Positions 1 to 7,696 of a DNA stretch of 17,678 nt are shown one piece after another; the stretch's first letter is position 1; each line of letters starts with the position of its first letter. Both the position numbers and the translations under genes were made by a program. The stretch is from Verrucomicrobiota bacterium (GTDB lineage: Bacteria; Verrucomicrobiota; Kiritimatiellia; Kiritimatiellales; Tichowtungiaceae): NCBI GenBank assembly GCA_020853375.1, contig JADYZA010000093.1:1-17678 (forward strand), written 5' to 3'. The notes under the pieces are model-generated. The model ran no database searches and was not told where the DNA came from. It worked only from the letters and a program-made list of their open reading frames with translations.

Positions 1-924
1 CACGGTGCGAGTTTTCGCGAGATTGCCGACAAACTGAGTCGCCAGTACCGGTTTCCCGTGTCGCATAATGCGGTGGTTTCTTTTCTGAAAACTCGGGATC
101 GGGCCGGAAAAGGTCCGGTTTTCTTTTCCGCCGGGCTCCCGGAGGACATCCAGTCGTCCTTGCATAAGCAGCTTGCGGCGCTGTGGACGTATGATTCCAC
201 AGCCATCGAAGGCAATACGCTGACTCTGGGCGAAACGATCAAGGTGCTGCAACTGGGGCTGACGATTAGCGGGAAGTCGCTCAAAGATCACGAGGAGGTT
301 TACGGCCATGCGAAGGCGATCGAGCTGATTTACGAGCTGATGAATAAAGAGCGGCTCTGTTCGGAGGATCTGTTTAACCTTCATCGCTGTGTGATGCAGA
401 AAAGCGCAATCGATAGTCTGCGCCCGATCGGCGACTGGAAGAGGGAGTTCAACGGAACCACCGGCCTGCGCGACGAACGCCCGGTCTATATGGAATATGC
501 CTCTCCATCCGATACGCCGAAGCTGATGTCTCGCTGGATCAAAGAATTCAACCGGAAGCTGACAACGGCCAATACCCCAGCCAAAGCGATTAATGTCTAT
601 GCCTGGGCGCATTTGAGCTTTGTGAGGATTCACCCGTTTTTCGACGGGAATGGCCGTCTGGCGCGACTGATCGCCAATCTGCCGCTTTTGCGCGGCGGGC
701 ATCCCCCGTTATTAATTTCCATGAGCCGCCAAGCGGAATATATCGATCTGCTTTGGTTGTATCAGAATGCGGTTGGTCCATTAGAAATCAACGACCGCCT
801 GCTTCCGCCGCATCATTCGATTGTCCGTTTTAAAGCCATGTTAAAAGAAGAATGGGCCGAAAGCATCCGGCTGGTTGAGACGGCCCGTCAGCAGGCGCGA
901 CAAAGAAAGCCCGATGGTAAATGA
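1..924 (+). CDS. Fic/DOC-family protein with N-terminal helix-turn-helix-like segment; 5' end cut by the window
   Basis: Fic proteins usually transfer AMP from ATP to a hydroxyl side chain of a target protein. The reading frame is open back to base 1. The first residues (HGASFREIADKLSR) resemble a helix-turn-helix, so the GTG at 58 is probably internal and the true start lies before the window. Counting from the codon at 58, the catalytic motif HPFFDGNGR is at residues 192-200 (bases 631-657) with its His and the nucleotide-binding GNGR intact. An S-T-A-I-E-G-N motif at 47-53 matches the (S/T)xxxE(G/N) inhibitory helix, here N-terminal to the Fic motif (class II, self-inhibited). The C-terminus is basic and Gln/Arg-rich. 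A DNA-binding-type segment fused to Fic is a common bacterial layout and suggests a regulatory rather than secreted role. Target unknown. There is no antitoxin gene on its 3' side; secA follows after 102 bp. Confidence 0.9.
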   Translation, partial: HGASFREIADKLSRQYRFPVSHNAVVSFLKTRDRAGKGPVFFSAGLPEDIQSSLHKQLAALWTYDSTAIEGNTLTLGETIKVLQLGLTISGKSLKDHEEVYGHAKAIELIYELMNKERLCSEDLFNLHRCVMQKSAIDSLRPIGDWKREFNGTTGLRDERPVYMEYASPSDTPKLMSRWIKEFNRKLTTANTPAKAINVYAWAHLSFVRIHPFFDGNGRLARLIANLPLLRGGHPPLLISMSRQAEYIDLLWLYQNAVGPLEINDRLLPPHHSIVRFKAMLKEEWAESIRLVETARQQARQRKPDGK

Positions 925-990
925 TTCCGTCCGGACATTCGCCGTTCTGCGTTTTACATCCCCACGCCGCTGTGGTTTACTTCTCCGCCT

Positions 991-1024
991 TAACCGATAA
1001 CCGTTAACTGAGAGCCGGTAACCG
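991..1024 (+). repeat. Three short TAACCG direct repeats just before secA
   Basis: TAACCG occurs at 991-996, 998-1003 and 1019-1024, with a GTTAAC palindrome at 1003-1008 between the second and third copies. The third copy ends two bases before the secA ATG, so the array occupies the ribosome-binding region. Only a weak GAGAG purine run (about 1011-1015) is left as a Shine-Dalgarno candidate. The copies are visible directly; a function is not. Confidence 0.45.
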
Positions 1025-1026
1025 CT

Positions 1027-4000
1027 ATGATTAATGTAGTTTTGAAGAAAATTTTCGGGTCAAAGAACGAGCGCGACGTTAAACGGATGCTTCCGCTGGT
1101 TCAGCAGATCAACGCGCTGGAGCTGGAGTTTCAAAAACTCTCCGACGATCAGCTGAAGGCCAAAACGTCCGAGTTCAGGGAGCGCCTCGCCAATGGCGCG
1201 ACGCTGGACGAGCTTCTGCCGGAGGCTTTCGCGGCCGTGAAAAATACCTGTCGCCGCCTGCTGGGAACCACTGTTCATGTGTCGGGCCGCGATCTGGAAT
1301 GGGATATGGTGCCGTTTGATGTTCAGCTGATCGGCGGAATTGTGCTTCATCAGGGGCGGATCGCGGAAATGGCGACCGGCGAAGGCAAGACGCTGGTGGC
1401 GACGATGCCGGTTTATCTCAACGCGCTGTCCGGCAAGGGCGTTCATGTGGTGACAACCAACGACTTTCTGGCGGAACGCGACTCGTCCTGGATGGGTTAT
1501 GTGTACCGGTATCTCGGTTTGACCGTCGGCTGTCTGAAGGGCCAGATGCCGCCGCCGGAGCGGCTTGAGCAGTATAACTGCGATATCACCTACGGCACGA
1601 ACAGCGAGTTCGGCTTCGATTATCTGCGCGATAATATGGCGATGCGCGCCGAGGATATGGTTCAGCAGAGCGGCCATGCCTATGCGATCATCGACGAAAT
1701 CGACTCGATTCTGATCGATGAGGCCCGCACGCCGTTGATTATTTCCGGCCCCGCGCCCTATTCCGCGGATGAGCAGTACCGCTCGCTGAACGGCACTGTT
1801 CAACGGCTGGTTCGCCGCCAGCAGGAGCTTTGCTCGAAAATGATCGGCGAGGCTCAAGAGCTTCTGGAAAAAGGCGAAACGGAAGAGGCCCAGCGCAAGC
1901 TGTATCAGGTGAATCAGGGAATGCCGAAGAATAAACAGCTGGCCAAGCTGATCGAAGAGCCCGCCACCCGCCGCCTGCTGGAGCGGGTGAATAATATGAT
2001 GATTACCGATTCCTACAAGGAAGAGGCGCGCGCCCTCCGCGAAGAACTTTTCTTCACCGTGGATGAAAAAGGGCACGATGCCGGCCTGACCGATCAGGGT
2101 TGCGCAACGCTCAGCCCAGAAGACCCGGAACAGTTTGAAATGCCCGATCTGGCGACCGCGCTTTCCGAGCTCGATGGCCGCGTCGGCCCCACCCCGCAGG
2201 AGAAAATTGTCCTGCGCCAGAAACTGCAGGATGAGTTCACACACCGCAGCGAGCGCATTCACGCTGTTAACCAACTGATCCGCGCCCACTGTATTTACGA
2301 AAAAGATGTGGAGTATGTGGTTCAGGATAATCAGGTCATCATCGTCGACACCTTCACCGGACGGTTGATGTCCGGCCGCCGCTGGAGCGACGGGTTGCAT
2401 CAGGCGGTTGAGGCTAAGGAAGGGGTGAAAATCGAGCGCGAAACCCAGACGCTGGCGACGATCACCATCCAGAACTATTTCCGCATGTACAAAAAACTTT
2501 CCGGCATGACCGGTACCGCCGAAACCGAGGCGGGCGAGTTTAACGAGATTTACAAACTGGATGTGGTGGTTATCCCCACAAACCGCCCGATCCGCCGCAT
2601 GGATATCAACGATCAGATTTATAAAACCAAGCGCGAGAAATATCAGGCGGTGATCGAGCAGATCAAAGACTGCCACGGCAAAAAACAGCCGGTGCTGGTC
2701 GGTACAGCCACTGTCGAAACCTCCGAAGTGATCAGCCGTATGCTGGATCGTCAGGGAATTCCCCACAACGTGCTCAACGCCAAAAACCACGCGCGCGAAG
2801 CCGAGATCGTCGCGCTGGCCGGGCAGCCCGGCGCCATCACCATCGCCACCAACATGGCGGGTCGCGGAACCGACATTAAGCTCGGAAAAGATGTCGTCTG
2901 GCTGAACCGCGATCAGATTTTTGACAAATCGCTTTCGCTGAGCGTCACGCCCGCCGGAGAAACCTCGCCGCTGAAAAAACTGCTGACGGAACGTCCGTGC
3001 GGACTTTATGTGATCGGCTCCGAACGCCACGAGTCGCGCCGCATCGACCGCCAGCTGCGCGGACGCTGCGCGCGCCAGGGCGACCCTGGCCTTTCGCGTT
3101 TTTACGTTTCGCTCGAAGATGACCTGATGCGCCTGTTCGGCTCCGACCGGATTGCGGGAATCATGGAAAAGCTCGGCATCGAAGAAGGCGAAGTGCTCGA
3201 ACATCCGTGGCTGAACAAGTCCATCGAGAAAGCGCAGGAGCGCGTCGAGCAGATGAATTTCGGTATTCGGAAAAACACCCTGAAATATGACGACGTGATG
3301 AACCAGCAGCGCGAAGTGATCTATGGCTTCCGCCAGACGGTTCTGCGCAATACAGAGCCGCGCGAGACGCTTTACGAAATCCTCAGCGAAATCATCGGCG
3401 AAAACGCGCAGGCCCCGACAGAAGAGTTTGTCGCCTGGGCCAACATCAACTTTCCGATCGGCCTGCGCGAAACCGACCTTCCCGCCGAGGCGGACGAGGA
3501 CGCGCGAACCCAAATCGTTTTCGACCGCGTCAAAGAAGCCTACGAGCTCAAGGTGGCGCATGAGGACCCGACTCGCGTCAAAGGCATCGAGCAAATGATC
3601 ATCCTCCAATCCGTGGACGAACACTGGCAGGAATATCTGCGCAACATGGACAGCCTGCGCGAAGGAATCGGCCTGCGCGCCTACGGCCAGCGCGATCCGC
3701 TCGTCGAATACAAACGCGAAGCCTTCAACCTGTTCGGCGATTTGATGGACCGCATTAAAAACGAGATCGGTCAGAATATTTTCCGGACCGGCTCTTCAAT
3801 GGAAGCACTCCAAGGTTTCTGGCAGTCGCTCAACAAAATGATGGTGAGCAACCGCGCTCAGGAAGAAGCTTCCGCGATGACTCTGGCGAAACAGTCGGCA
3901 TCACAGCTGGGTCACGGCGCGCCACCGGCCTCCATTCCCGCGCCGCAACCGATCCGCAATACCGGACCGGAAACCGGACGCAACGACCCGTGTCCGTGCG

Positions 4001-4038
4001 GAAGCGGCAAAAAATTCAAGAAGTGCTGCGGGCAGTAG
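1027..4038 (+). CDS. secA: Preprotein translocase ATPase SecA
   Basis: SecA is the cytoplasmic motor that uses ATP to push unfolded preproteins through SecYEG. The 1003-residue product has the family hallmarks: Walker A MATGEGKT at 115-122, Walker B DEID at 223-226 followed by ILIDEARTP, the second nucleotide-binding domain with [11 protein letters not shown], the [17 protein letters not shown] segment, and a C-terminal SEC-C zinc site CPC(x8)CC (Cys989, 991, 1000, 1001) that binds SecB or ribosomes. It is about 100 residues longer than E. coli SecA (901). The extra length lies mainly at roughly residues 255-400, in the preprotein cross-linking region, a charged helical insertion known from Bacteroidota and PVC SecAs. 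The ATG at 1027 gives the expected N-terminus ([18 protein letters not shown]). No recognisable Sec partner gene is adjacent, and it appears to be transcribed alone or with its neighbours at 925-5000. Confidence 0.98.
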   Translation: MINVVLKKIFGSKNERDVKRMLPLVQQINALELEFQKLSDDQLKAKTSEFRERLANGATLDELLPEAFAAVKNTCRRLLGTTVHVSGRDLEWDMVPFDVQLIGGIVLHQGRIAEMATGEGKTLVATMPVYLNALSGKGVHVVTTNDFLAERDSSWMGYVYRYLGLTVGCLKGQMPPPERLEQYNCDITYGTNSEFGFDYLRDNMAMRAEDMVQQSGHAYAIIDEIDSILIDEARTPLIISGPAPYSADEQYRSLNGTVQRLVRRQQELCSKMIGEAQELLEKGETEEAQRKLYQVNQGMPKNKQLAKLIEEPATRRLLERVNNMMITDSYKEEARALREELFFTVDEKGHDAGLTDQGCATLSPEDPEQFEMPDLATALSELDGRVGPTPQEKIVLRQKLQDEFTHRSERIHAVNQLIRAHCIYEKDVEYVVQDNQVIIVDTFTGRLMSGRRWSDGLHQAVEAKEGVKIERETQTLATITIQNYFRMYKKLSGMTGTAETEAGEFNEIYKLDVVVIPTNRPIRRMDINDQIYKTKREKYQAVIEQIKDCHGKKQPVLVGTATVETSEVISRMLDRQGIPHNVLNAKNHAREAEIVALAGQPGAITIATNMAGRGTDIKLGKDVVWLNRDQIFDKSLSLSVTPAGETSPLKKLLTERPCGLYVIGSERHESRRIDRQLRGRCARQGDPGLSRFYVSLEDDLMRLFGSDRIAGIMEKLGIEEGEVLEHPWLNKSIEKAQERVEQMNFGIRKNTLKYDDVMNQQREVIYGFRQTVLRNTEPRETLYEILSEIIGENAQAPTEEFVAWANINFPIGLRETDLPAEADEDARTQIVFDRVKEAYELKVAHEDPTRVKGIEQMIILQSVDEHWQEYLRNMDSLREGIGLRAYGQRDPLVEYKREAFNLFGDLMDRIKNEIGQNIFRTGSSMEALQGFWQSLNKMMVSNRAQEEASAMTLAKQSASQLGHGAPPASIPAPQPIRNTGPETGRNDPCPCGSGKKFKKCCGQ

Positions 4039-4062
4039 CGCCCGCGGCGCAAACTCGGCAAT

Positions 4063-4137
4063 ATTCAATTCTCGATATTCAATGTTCATTTGCGGAGAGC
4101 TGCCCCGTGAGCATTGGGAATTGATTATTGAGCATTG
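4063..4137 (+). repeat. AT-rich short direct repeats in the secA-ZIP gap
   Basis: ATTCAAT is repeated at 4063-4069 and 4077-4083 (14-bp offset). TGAGCATTG is repeated at 4108-4116 and 4129-4137 (21-bp offset), with more ATTGA/TTATTGA words between. This makes the 117-bp gap clearly lower in complexity and GC than the genes on either side. It could be a degenerate mobile repeat or a regulatory stretch. I see no terminator hairpin with a T-tract after secA. Confidence 0.5.
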
Positions 4138-4155
4138 ATCATTAATCATCCCCGC

Positions 4156-4974
4156 ATGATCACTGACTGGTTTATCGGACTGCATCCGGTGGCTCAAGCC
4201 TTACTGGCCACGCTTTTCACCTGGGGTGTCACCGCGCTCGGCGCGTCCATGGTTTTCTTTTTTAAAACGATCAACCGCAAGGTGCTCGATGCCATGCTCG
4301 GCTTTGCCGCGGGCGTGATGATTGCCGCCAGTTTCTGGTCATTGTTGGCACCGTGCATTGAAATGGCAAAGGAAAATCCGGCGGTTCCGTCCTGGGTTCC
4401 CGCCGCTGTAGGGTTTCTACTGGGCGGACTTTTCCTGAGAAGTATCGATTTGATTCTGCCGCACCTTCATCTGGGCGAGCCGATGGAAAACGCGGAAGGA
4501 ATTCCCACCTCGTGGCGGCGTAGCGTTCTTCTCGTGCTGGCCATCACGTTGCACAACATTCCGGAAGGGCTCGCTGTCGGCGTCGCTTTCGGTGCGGTGG
4601 CTTACCATTTGCCGTCCGCTTCTCTGGCGGGCGCAATTGCGCTGGCGATCGGAATCGGTATTCAGAATTTTCCGGAAGGCGCGGCGGTGGCTGTGCCGTT
4701 ACGCCGCGAAGGCCTGTCGCGCCGCAAATGTTTCTGGTACGGACAACTTTCGGGCGTTGTCGAGCCGATCGCCGGAGTCATCGGCGCCGCGACGGTTCTG
4801 CTGATGCGCCCGATTCTGCCCTACGCCCTCTCCTTTGCGGCGGGTGCGATGATCTTCGTCGTGGTGGAAGAACTGATTCCCGAATCGCAGTCGAATAAAA
4901 ACACCGACATCGCCACCATGGGCGCCATGCTCGGCTTCGCCATCATGATGATCCTCGATGTCGCGCTTGGATAA
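4156..4974 (+). CDS. ZIP-family divalent metal transporter (GufA/ZupT-like)
   Basis: ZIP proteins carry Zn2+ or other divalent metals into the cytoplasm across the inner membrane. The 272-residue product has about eight hydrophobic segments and the two signature helices of the binuclear metal site: [10 protein letters not shown] (His133-Glu137) and QNFPEGAAV (Gln170-Glu174), followed by a VEELIPE motif near 238-243. The QNFPEG form, with Gln instead of His, is typical of GufA-like rather than E. coli ZupT-like members. The histidines in LPHLHLG (about 101-107) may be metal-handling. I chose the ATG at 4156; a TTG at 4135 would add seven residues but lies inside the upstream repeat. No good Shine-Dalgarno sequence is visible for either start. 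The exact metal cannot be read from the sequence. Confidence 0.93.
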   Translation: MITDWFIGLHPVAQALLATLFTWGVTALGASMVFFFKTINRKVLDAMLGFAAGVMIAASFWSLLAPCIEMAKENPAVPSWVPAAVGFLLGGLFLRSIDLILPHLHLGEPMENAEGIPTSWRRSVLLVLAITLHNIPEGLAVGVAFGAVAYHLPSASLAGAIALAIGIGIQNFPEGAAVAVPLRREGLSRRKCFWYGQLSGVVEPIAGVIGAATVLLMRPILPYALSFAAGAMIFVVVEELIPESQSNKNTDIATMGAMLGFAIMMILDVALG

Positions 4975-5046
4975 AACGGGAATGGATTCTGCCCGCCCCG
5001 CCCCGGCAGATTGACGAAGTATCTGAATGGGAATATCCTTTTCGTC

Positions 5047-5475
5047 ATGAAGCGCATCAAACAGCTCATCCTATATTACGCTCTTTTCGTCGTGTCTGTT
5101 TGCGCACAGGATATGCCGCCGGACGAAGCGTCTGCTGTCGGTCTGACCGGCTCGGGTAAAAATGTAGGTCAGGGCTGGCGGAAAGACGGTTCAGGCAACT
5201 GGGCAGGAACCGGAGAGAACCTTGGAAAAGGGTGGCGAACAGATCGCGAAGGACGCCTCGAAGGTACGGGCGACCATCAGGGAAGCGGCTGGCGGAAAGA
5301 CGGCTCAGGTAACTGGGCGGGAACTGGCGAGAATCTCGGCAAAGGGTGGCGCACAGATCGCGAAGGGCGACTGGAAGGCACCGGTGGAAATCTGGGATAC
5401 GGCTGGAGAAAAGACTCTTCGGGAAACTGGGTTGGAACCGGTAGGAATCTTGGCAAAACGTGGAGAGTGAAGTGA
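5047..5475 (+). CDS. Small exported protein made of 19-residue Gly/Trp tandem repeats, function unknown
   Basis: The 142-residue product starts with a signal peptide (MKRIKQLILYYALFVVSVCA, likely cleaved after CA; it lacks a proper lipobox), a short acidic linker, then five full and one partial 19-residue repeat of the form xNLGxGWRxDxxGxxxGTG to the C-terminus. Two repeat types alternate: A (WRKDGSGNWAGTG) and B (WRTDREGRLEGTG), giving a 38-residue higher-order period. Regular Trp, Arg-Asp and Gly-Thr-Gly spacing suggests a beta-rich repeat, perhaps binding a ligand or surface polymer, but I do not recognise the family. The ATG at 5047 begins exactly at the signal peptide; a TTG at 5011 would place 12 polar residues before it. 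The stop codon overlaps the GTG of the next gene, so the two are probably translated together. Confidence 0.8.
   Translation: MKRIKQLILYYALFVVSVCAQDMPPDEASAVGLTGSGKNVGQGWRKDGSGNWAGTGENLGKGWRTDREGRLEGTGDHQGSGWRKDGSGNWAGTGENLGKGWRTDREGRLEGTGGNLGYGWRKDSSGNWVGTGRNLGKTWRVK
5158..5472 (+). repeat. 57-bp coding tandem repeat (114-bp higher-order period)
   Basis: Units begin at 5158, 5215, 5272, 5329, 5386 and 5443; the last is a 30-bp partial unit that runs into the stop codon. Units two and four encode identical residues from E to the next GTG but differ at ten of nineteen codons, all silently. Units one and three differ at five of the thirteen codons of their shared WRKDGSGNWAGTG core, again all silently. 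The array is therefore old and held at protein level, not a recent slippage product. Confidence 0.9.
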
Positions 5476-6407
5476 GCAAAGACGAGATACTGAAAGAACT
5501 CAGAGAGAGAACAAAAATAAACAACCTCGCCCTGCCAAAGCACCTCCAGCTCGAAGAGCAAGACGGTCTGGTGACATTATTTTTAGCAACGAAGGAAGGA
5601 TCGGCTCCGCGCGGTGTTACAGCCAATATGCAGCAAGATGCTTCCGCTTTTGAAGGCTGGGCTGTCGGTTTAAAAGCTGCCGTGCCGGAATGGAGTTTCT
5701 GTCTTAAGTGGGCGGCGCCAAAGAATGCGGCCGATGGTCATTATCAGAGGTTTCTTTATCGGGCGAAAAAATTCAGCACATACTACAGCGACTGGTTTTC
5801 TATCGCCCCAGGATGTTCGACTCAGGCGTTGCTTATAAAAGATCATGAAAAGTATCTGCTGAATGCCCCGTCCGAGATGGGGAATGGCCGAACAAACGAC
5901 TCAACATGCAACGCTGAAAATTTCATCGAAAATAAAATTATCAAAGACGAGGACAGTCCCCTTAAACACGCGTTCAAGATAGATAAGCTTTATCGGCAGC
6001 TGCCCGTCGGCGTTTTCTGCGGCAAAGTGGAAAAGAAAAATGCGATTTTCACTCGCGGGAAAAGCGCTGTCGATATCTGGGGTATAACTTCTGAGGATGC
6101 GCTGGTTGTTTTTGAACTGAAGGCCCCGCGCAACGAGAAGGTCGGCGCAATATCAGAACTTTTCTTTTACGCCATGGTGCTGGCCGACGAACAAGCCGGT
6201 CTTCTGATTCGCAAAAAATCGCCCGGAGAACTCATTCGCAATACAACCTCGCTTAAAGCAATGCTCCTGGCTTCAGCCGTTCACCCTTTAATCACAAACA
6301 AGGTCTTCGATTTATTGAACGCGCCCTTCAAGCGCCAGGATGCAGTCTTGCCGAAAATCGAATTCGGTTACGAACAATTGCCGACAAAATACACCCGGGA
6401 ATTTTGA
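5472..6407 (+). CDS. PD-(D/E)XK nuclease-like protein of unknown role
   Basis: I do not recognise the full-length family, but the C-terminal half has the pattern of a PD-(D/E)XK nuclease core: a helix with acidic residues (ENFIENKI, Glu149 and Glu152), then SAVDIWG with Asp201, then VVFELKAP with Glu215 and Lys217, followed by an amphipathic helix (ISELFFYAMVL). The N-terminal ~140 residues are a separate domain rich in Lys, Trp and Phe. The GTG at 5472 overlaps the previous stop as GTGA and has a GGAG at 5462-5465, so this start (311 residues) is preferred over the GTG at 5460. Its stop lies 14 bp before the ATG of the beta-CASP gene. No signal peptide or membrane segment is seen. Nuclease activity is inferred from the motif pattern only; a restriction, repair or defence role is possible. 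Confidence 0.7.
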   Translation: MSKDEILKELRERTKINNLALPKHLQLEEQDGLVTLFLATKEGSAPRGVTANMQQDASAFEGWAVGLKAAVPEWSFCLKWAAPKNAADGHYQRFLYRAKKFSTYYSDWFSIAPGCSTQALLIKDHEKYLLNAPSEMGNGRTNDSTCNAENFIENKIIKDEDSPLKHAFKIDKLYRQLPVGVFCGKVEKKNAIFTRGKSAVDIWGITSEDALVVFELKAPRNEKVGAISELFFYAMVLADEQAGLLIRKKSPGELIRNTTSLKAMLLASAVHPLITNKVFDLLNAPFKRQDAVLPKIEFGYEQLPTKYTREF

Positions 6408-6421
6408 GAAAGCTGCTGGTC

Positions 6422-7672
6422 ATGAATCTCGTCATCCATCGCGGAAGCAATCAAATCGGCGGAAGCTGTGTTGAAGTTGAAAGTCAGGGCAATCGGCTGC
6501 TGATCGATCTCGGTCTTCCGCTGGATGCAGAAGGCGATCCGCGTCAATTCCTGCCTGCGGTGTCCGGACTGGACGGTAAGGATTCGTCTTTGCTGGGTAT
6601 CTTGATTTCGCATCCGCATCAGGATCACTTCGGCCTGCTGGCGCAGATTTCTCCAGACGTCAAAATCGGCATGGGTGCCGCGGCACGCCGGATTCTGACT
6701 GCGGCAGCGCCGTTCATCCGCGACCGCCTTCCGCCGCCGGTTTCCGGTTGGAGCTTCGAGCATGAAAAATCTCTGCAAATCGGACCGTTCACGGTTACCC
6801 CTTATCTCGTTGATCACTCGGCGTATGATTCCTACGCACTACTGATTGAGGCGGATGGAAAACGGGTTTTCTACAGCGGCGACTTCCGCGCCCACGGACG
6901 AAAATCCAGATTGTTTGAATCCATAATTAAAAACCCGCCCAAAGAAATCGATGTCTTGCTGCTGGAAGGAAGCTCTATCGGACGGCTCAACAACGGAGAA
7001 ACCTTCCCGACAGAACAGGAAATGGAAACAGATCTCGTAAAAGCTTTTGCCGCCACAAAAGGTCTGGCGCTGGTTCATGCTTCCGCTCAAAATATAGACC
7101 GCCTTGTGTCGATATTCAGAGCCTGTAAACAAACTGGGCGCACCATGGTGATCGACCTCTATGCCGCCGCCGTTCTCGAAGCGACCGGCAACCTGAAGTT
7201 GCCGCAATCCTCCTGGGATGGGGTAGCGTTATTTCTGCCAAAGTCACAGCGTGTGAAGGTAAAAAAGGCCGGCTGGTTTGATCTGCTCGAGCAACATTCA
7301 TCCCGCCGAATTTACATGCGGCAGATTCAGAAAGAACCGGGGAAATACGTGCTGTTATTCCGGCCTCTACATCTGAGCGAACTCGAAAGCAGCGCCTGTC
7401 TGGTTGACGCTTCGTATATCTATTCGCAATGGGAAGGCTACTGGGGAAAAGATGATTTTGATGAAGTAAAATCCTTGCTGGCCCGTCATCAGATCGCAGA
7501 ACACCATATCCACACATCCGGACACGCCAGTCCGGCTGATTTACAAAAATTTGCCGAAGCGCTGAAGCCCGACAAGGTGGTTCCCATCCACAGTTTTATG
7601 CCCGGAAAATATGCAGACCTTTTTCCGAACGTCGAAATTCACGTCGATGGTGAACGCTGGAAGGTTTGTTAA
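6422..7672 (+). CDS. RNase J-like metallo-beta-lactamase-fold (beta-CASP) hydrolase
   Basis: Proteins of this type are zinc-dependent nucleases, usually acting on RNA. The 416-residue product has the full ligand set: HPHQDH at 64-69 (motif 2), His132 in VDHSAYD (motif 3), Asp154 in SGDFR (motif 4), and the C-terminal beta-CASP histidines in HTSGHAS (364-370) and PIHS (His390). It is shorter than bacterial RNase J1/J2 (about 555 residues) and lacks their C-terminal domain, so it belongs to a short RNase J-like branch. The start IHRGSNQIGGSCVEV matches that branch; a TTG at 6404, overlapping the upstream stop, would add six residues. It closely follows the nuclease-like gene and converges on the SNF2 gene with a 24-bp gap. 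The substrate, RNA or DNA, is unknown. Confidence 0.88.
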   Translation: MNLVIHRGSNQIGGSCVEVESQGNRLLIDLGLPLDAEGDPRQFLPAVSGLDGKDSSLLGILISHPHQDHFGLLAQISPDVKIGMGAAARRILTAAAPFIRDRLPPPVSGWSFEHEKSLQIGPFTVTPYLVDHSAYDSYALLIEADGKRVFYSGDFRAHGRKSRLFESIIKNPPKEIDVLLLEGSSIGRLNNGETFPTEQEMETDLVKAFAATKGLALVHASAQNIDRLVSIFRACKQTGRTMVIDLYAAAVLEATGNLKLPQSSWDGVALFLPKSQRVKVKKAGWFDLLEQHSSRRIYMRQIQKEPGKYVLLFRPLHLSELESSACLVDASYIYSQWEGYWGKDDFDEVKSLLARHQIAEHHIHTSGHASPADLQKFAEALKPDKVVPIHSFMPGKYADLFPNVEIHVDGERWKVC

Positions 7673-7696
7673 TACGTTCCTGCAAGGCGTCTGCTC

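Noticed and set aside
1060..3624. An 854-codon open frame on the - strand inside secA
   Set aside because: It is the complement of a long, high-GC coding gene with clear SecA motifs; its product has no recognisable domain and low-complexity hydrophobic/His-rich composition.
4988..5010. TCTGCC/GGCAGA hairpin after the ZIP gene as a terminator
   Set aside because: The six-base stem has a C-rich loop and no T-tract follows, so an intrinsic terminator cannot be supported.
5011..5046. TTG start at 5011 for the exported repeat protein
   Set aside because: It would place twelve polar residues in front of a well-formed signal peptide that begins at the ATG at 5047.
5158..5472. 57-bp repeats as a CRISPR array
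   Set aside because: The repeats are contiguous without spacers and stay in frame with silent differences, so they are a coding repeat.
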